DNA from: Actinoplanes sp. DH11
GTDB taxonomy: Bacteria > Actinomycetota > Actinomycetes > Mycobacteriales > Micromonosporaceae
Direction: 5' to 3'
DNA: 64,000 nucleotides
Assembly (NCBI RefSeq): GCF_020873875.1
Contig: NZ_JAHWGU010000008.1
Coordinates: forward strand, 248,001 to 312,000
The translations under genes and the position numbers were made by a program. Positions 63,966 through 64,000 of this stretch are shown here, one piece after another (the stretch's first letter is position 1; each line of letters opens with the position of its first letter). Under the pieces are notes generated by a model. That model was not told the origin of the DNA, did no database searches, and saw nothing but the letters and a program-made list of their open reading frames with translations.

Positions 63966-64000
63966 AACGCTCGGTTCGACCGGTCGACGCCGGCCCTGAC

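Noticed and set aside
1..64000. CRISPR arrays
   Set aside because: No series of regularly spaced direct repeats was seen; the only short tandem repeat is the 8-bp array at 29170.

Overview
The window is high-GC DNA with strong G/C third-position bias, short overlapping stop/start junctions and frequent GTG starts, as in actinomycetes. An F420 (deazaflavin)-type nitroreductase, XRE/TPR-type regulators, a DosR-like palindrome and integrative-element remnants fit a filamentous actinobacterium. Micromonosporaceae is my best guess, by inference only.

Bases 1-11.6 kb are part of a biosynthetic locus. It holds a dimodular NRPS (A-T-C-A-T-E-TE) whose thioesterase carries Cys instead of Ser in its nucleophile motif, an ATP-grasp ligase, a deazaflavin-dependent nitroreductase, an acyl-CoA-dehydrogenase-fold oxidase, and an extra IMP dehydrogenase of unusual type. 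I do not recognise this combination as a known cluster. The upstream gene is cut by the window edge.

Bases 11.7-18.3 kb are one XRE/TPR regulator gene broken by three mobile elements: an IS5-type element (TA duplication), an IS21-type element (CTGCG duplication), and a second IS5-like element nested inside the IS21 istB. The pieces rejoin exactly in frame. A creatininase-family gene follows. A paralogous regulator with one frameshift, coupled to an APH-fold kinase, lies at 18.4-20.7 kb. A coupled trio (ABC exporter, nucleotidyltransferase, APH-fold kinase) occupies 21.3-24.8 kb.

Bases 25-30.6 kb are sparse accessory DNA: a GIY-YIG/T5orf172-like protein, a truncated GNAT, a DUF6338-like membrane protein with a 57-aa partner, a shattered GRDP-like gene, small integrative-element-type genes, and the 3' half of a tRNA-Arg(ACG) that looks like an attachment site.

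Bases 31-62 kb are a low-oxygen, nitrate, nitric oxide and dormancy region: moeA, flavohemoglobin (frameshifted), hemerythrin, narK, a DosR-like box, narGHJI, a cupin, phosphoketolase, an actin-like ATPase, DksA-like, STAS, Usp, DUF3040, adenylate kinase, a baeRF (eRF1-like) protein, CBS-BON, a slipin split by a 3.7-kb insertion carrying two IS110 transposases and a DUF4279 gene, a PucR-type regulator, a second DksA-like protein, a SufR-like regulator with a divergent membrane protein, a DUF309 fusion and an RsbW-like remnant. The right end is a broken tyrosine integrase abutting the head of a second broken recombinase. The tRNA half at 30.6 kb and the integrase at 62.5 kb may bound an old genomic island.

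Several genes (11.7, 19.8, 33.2, 52.8 and 53.2 kb) each look disrupted by one missing base. This may be real decay or base-calling error, so the pseudogene calls based only on a single frameshift are provisional.
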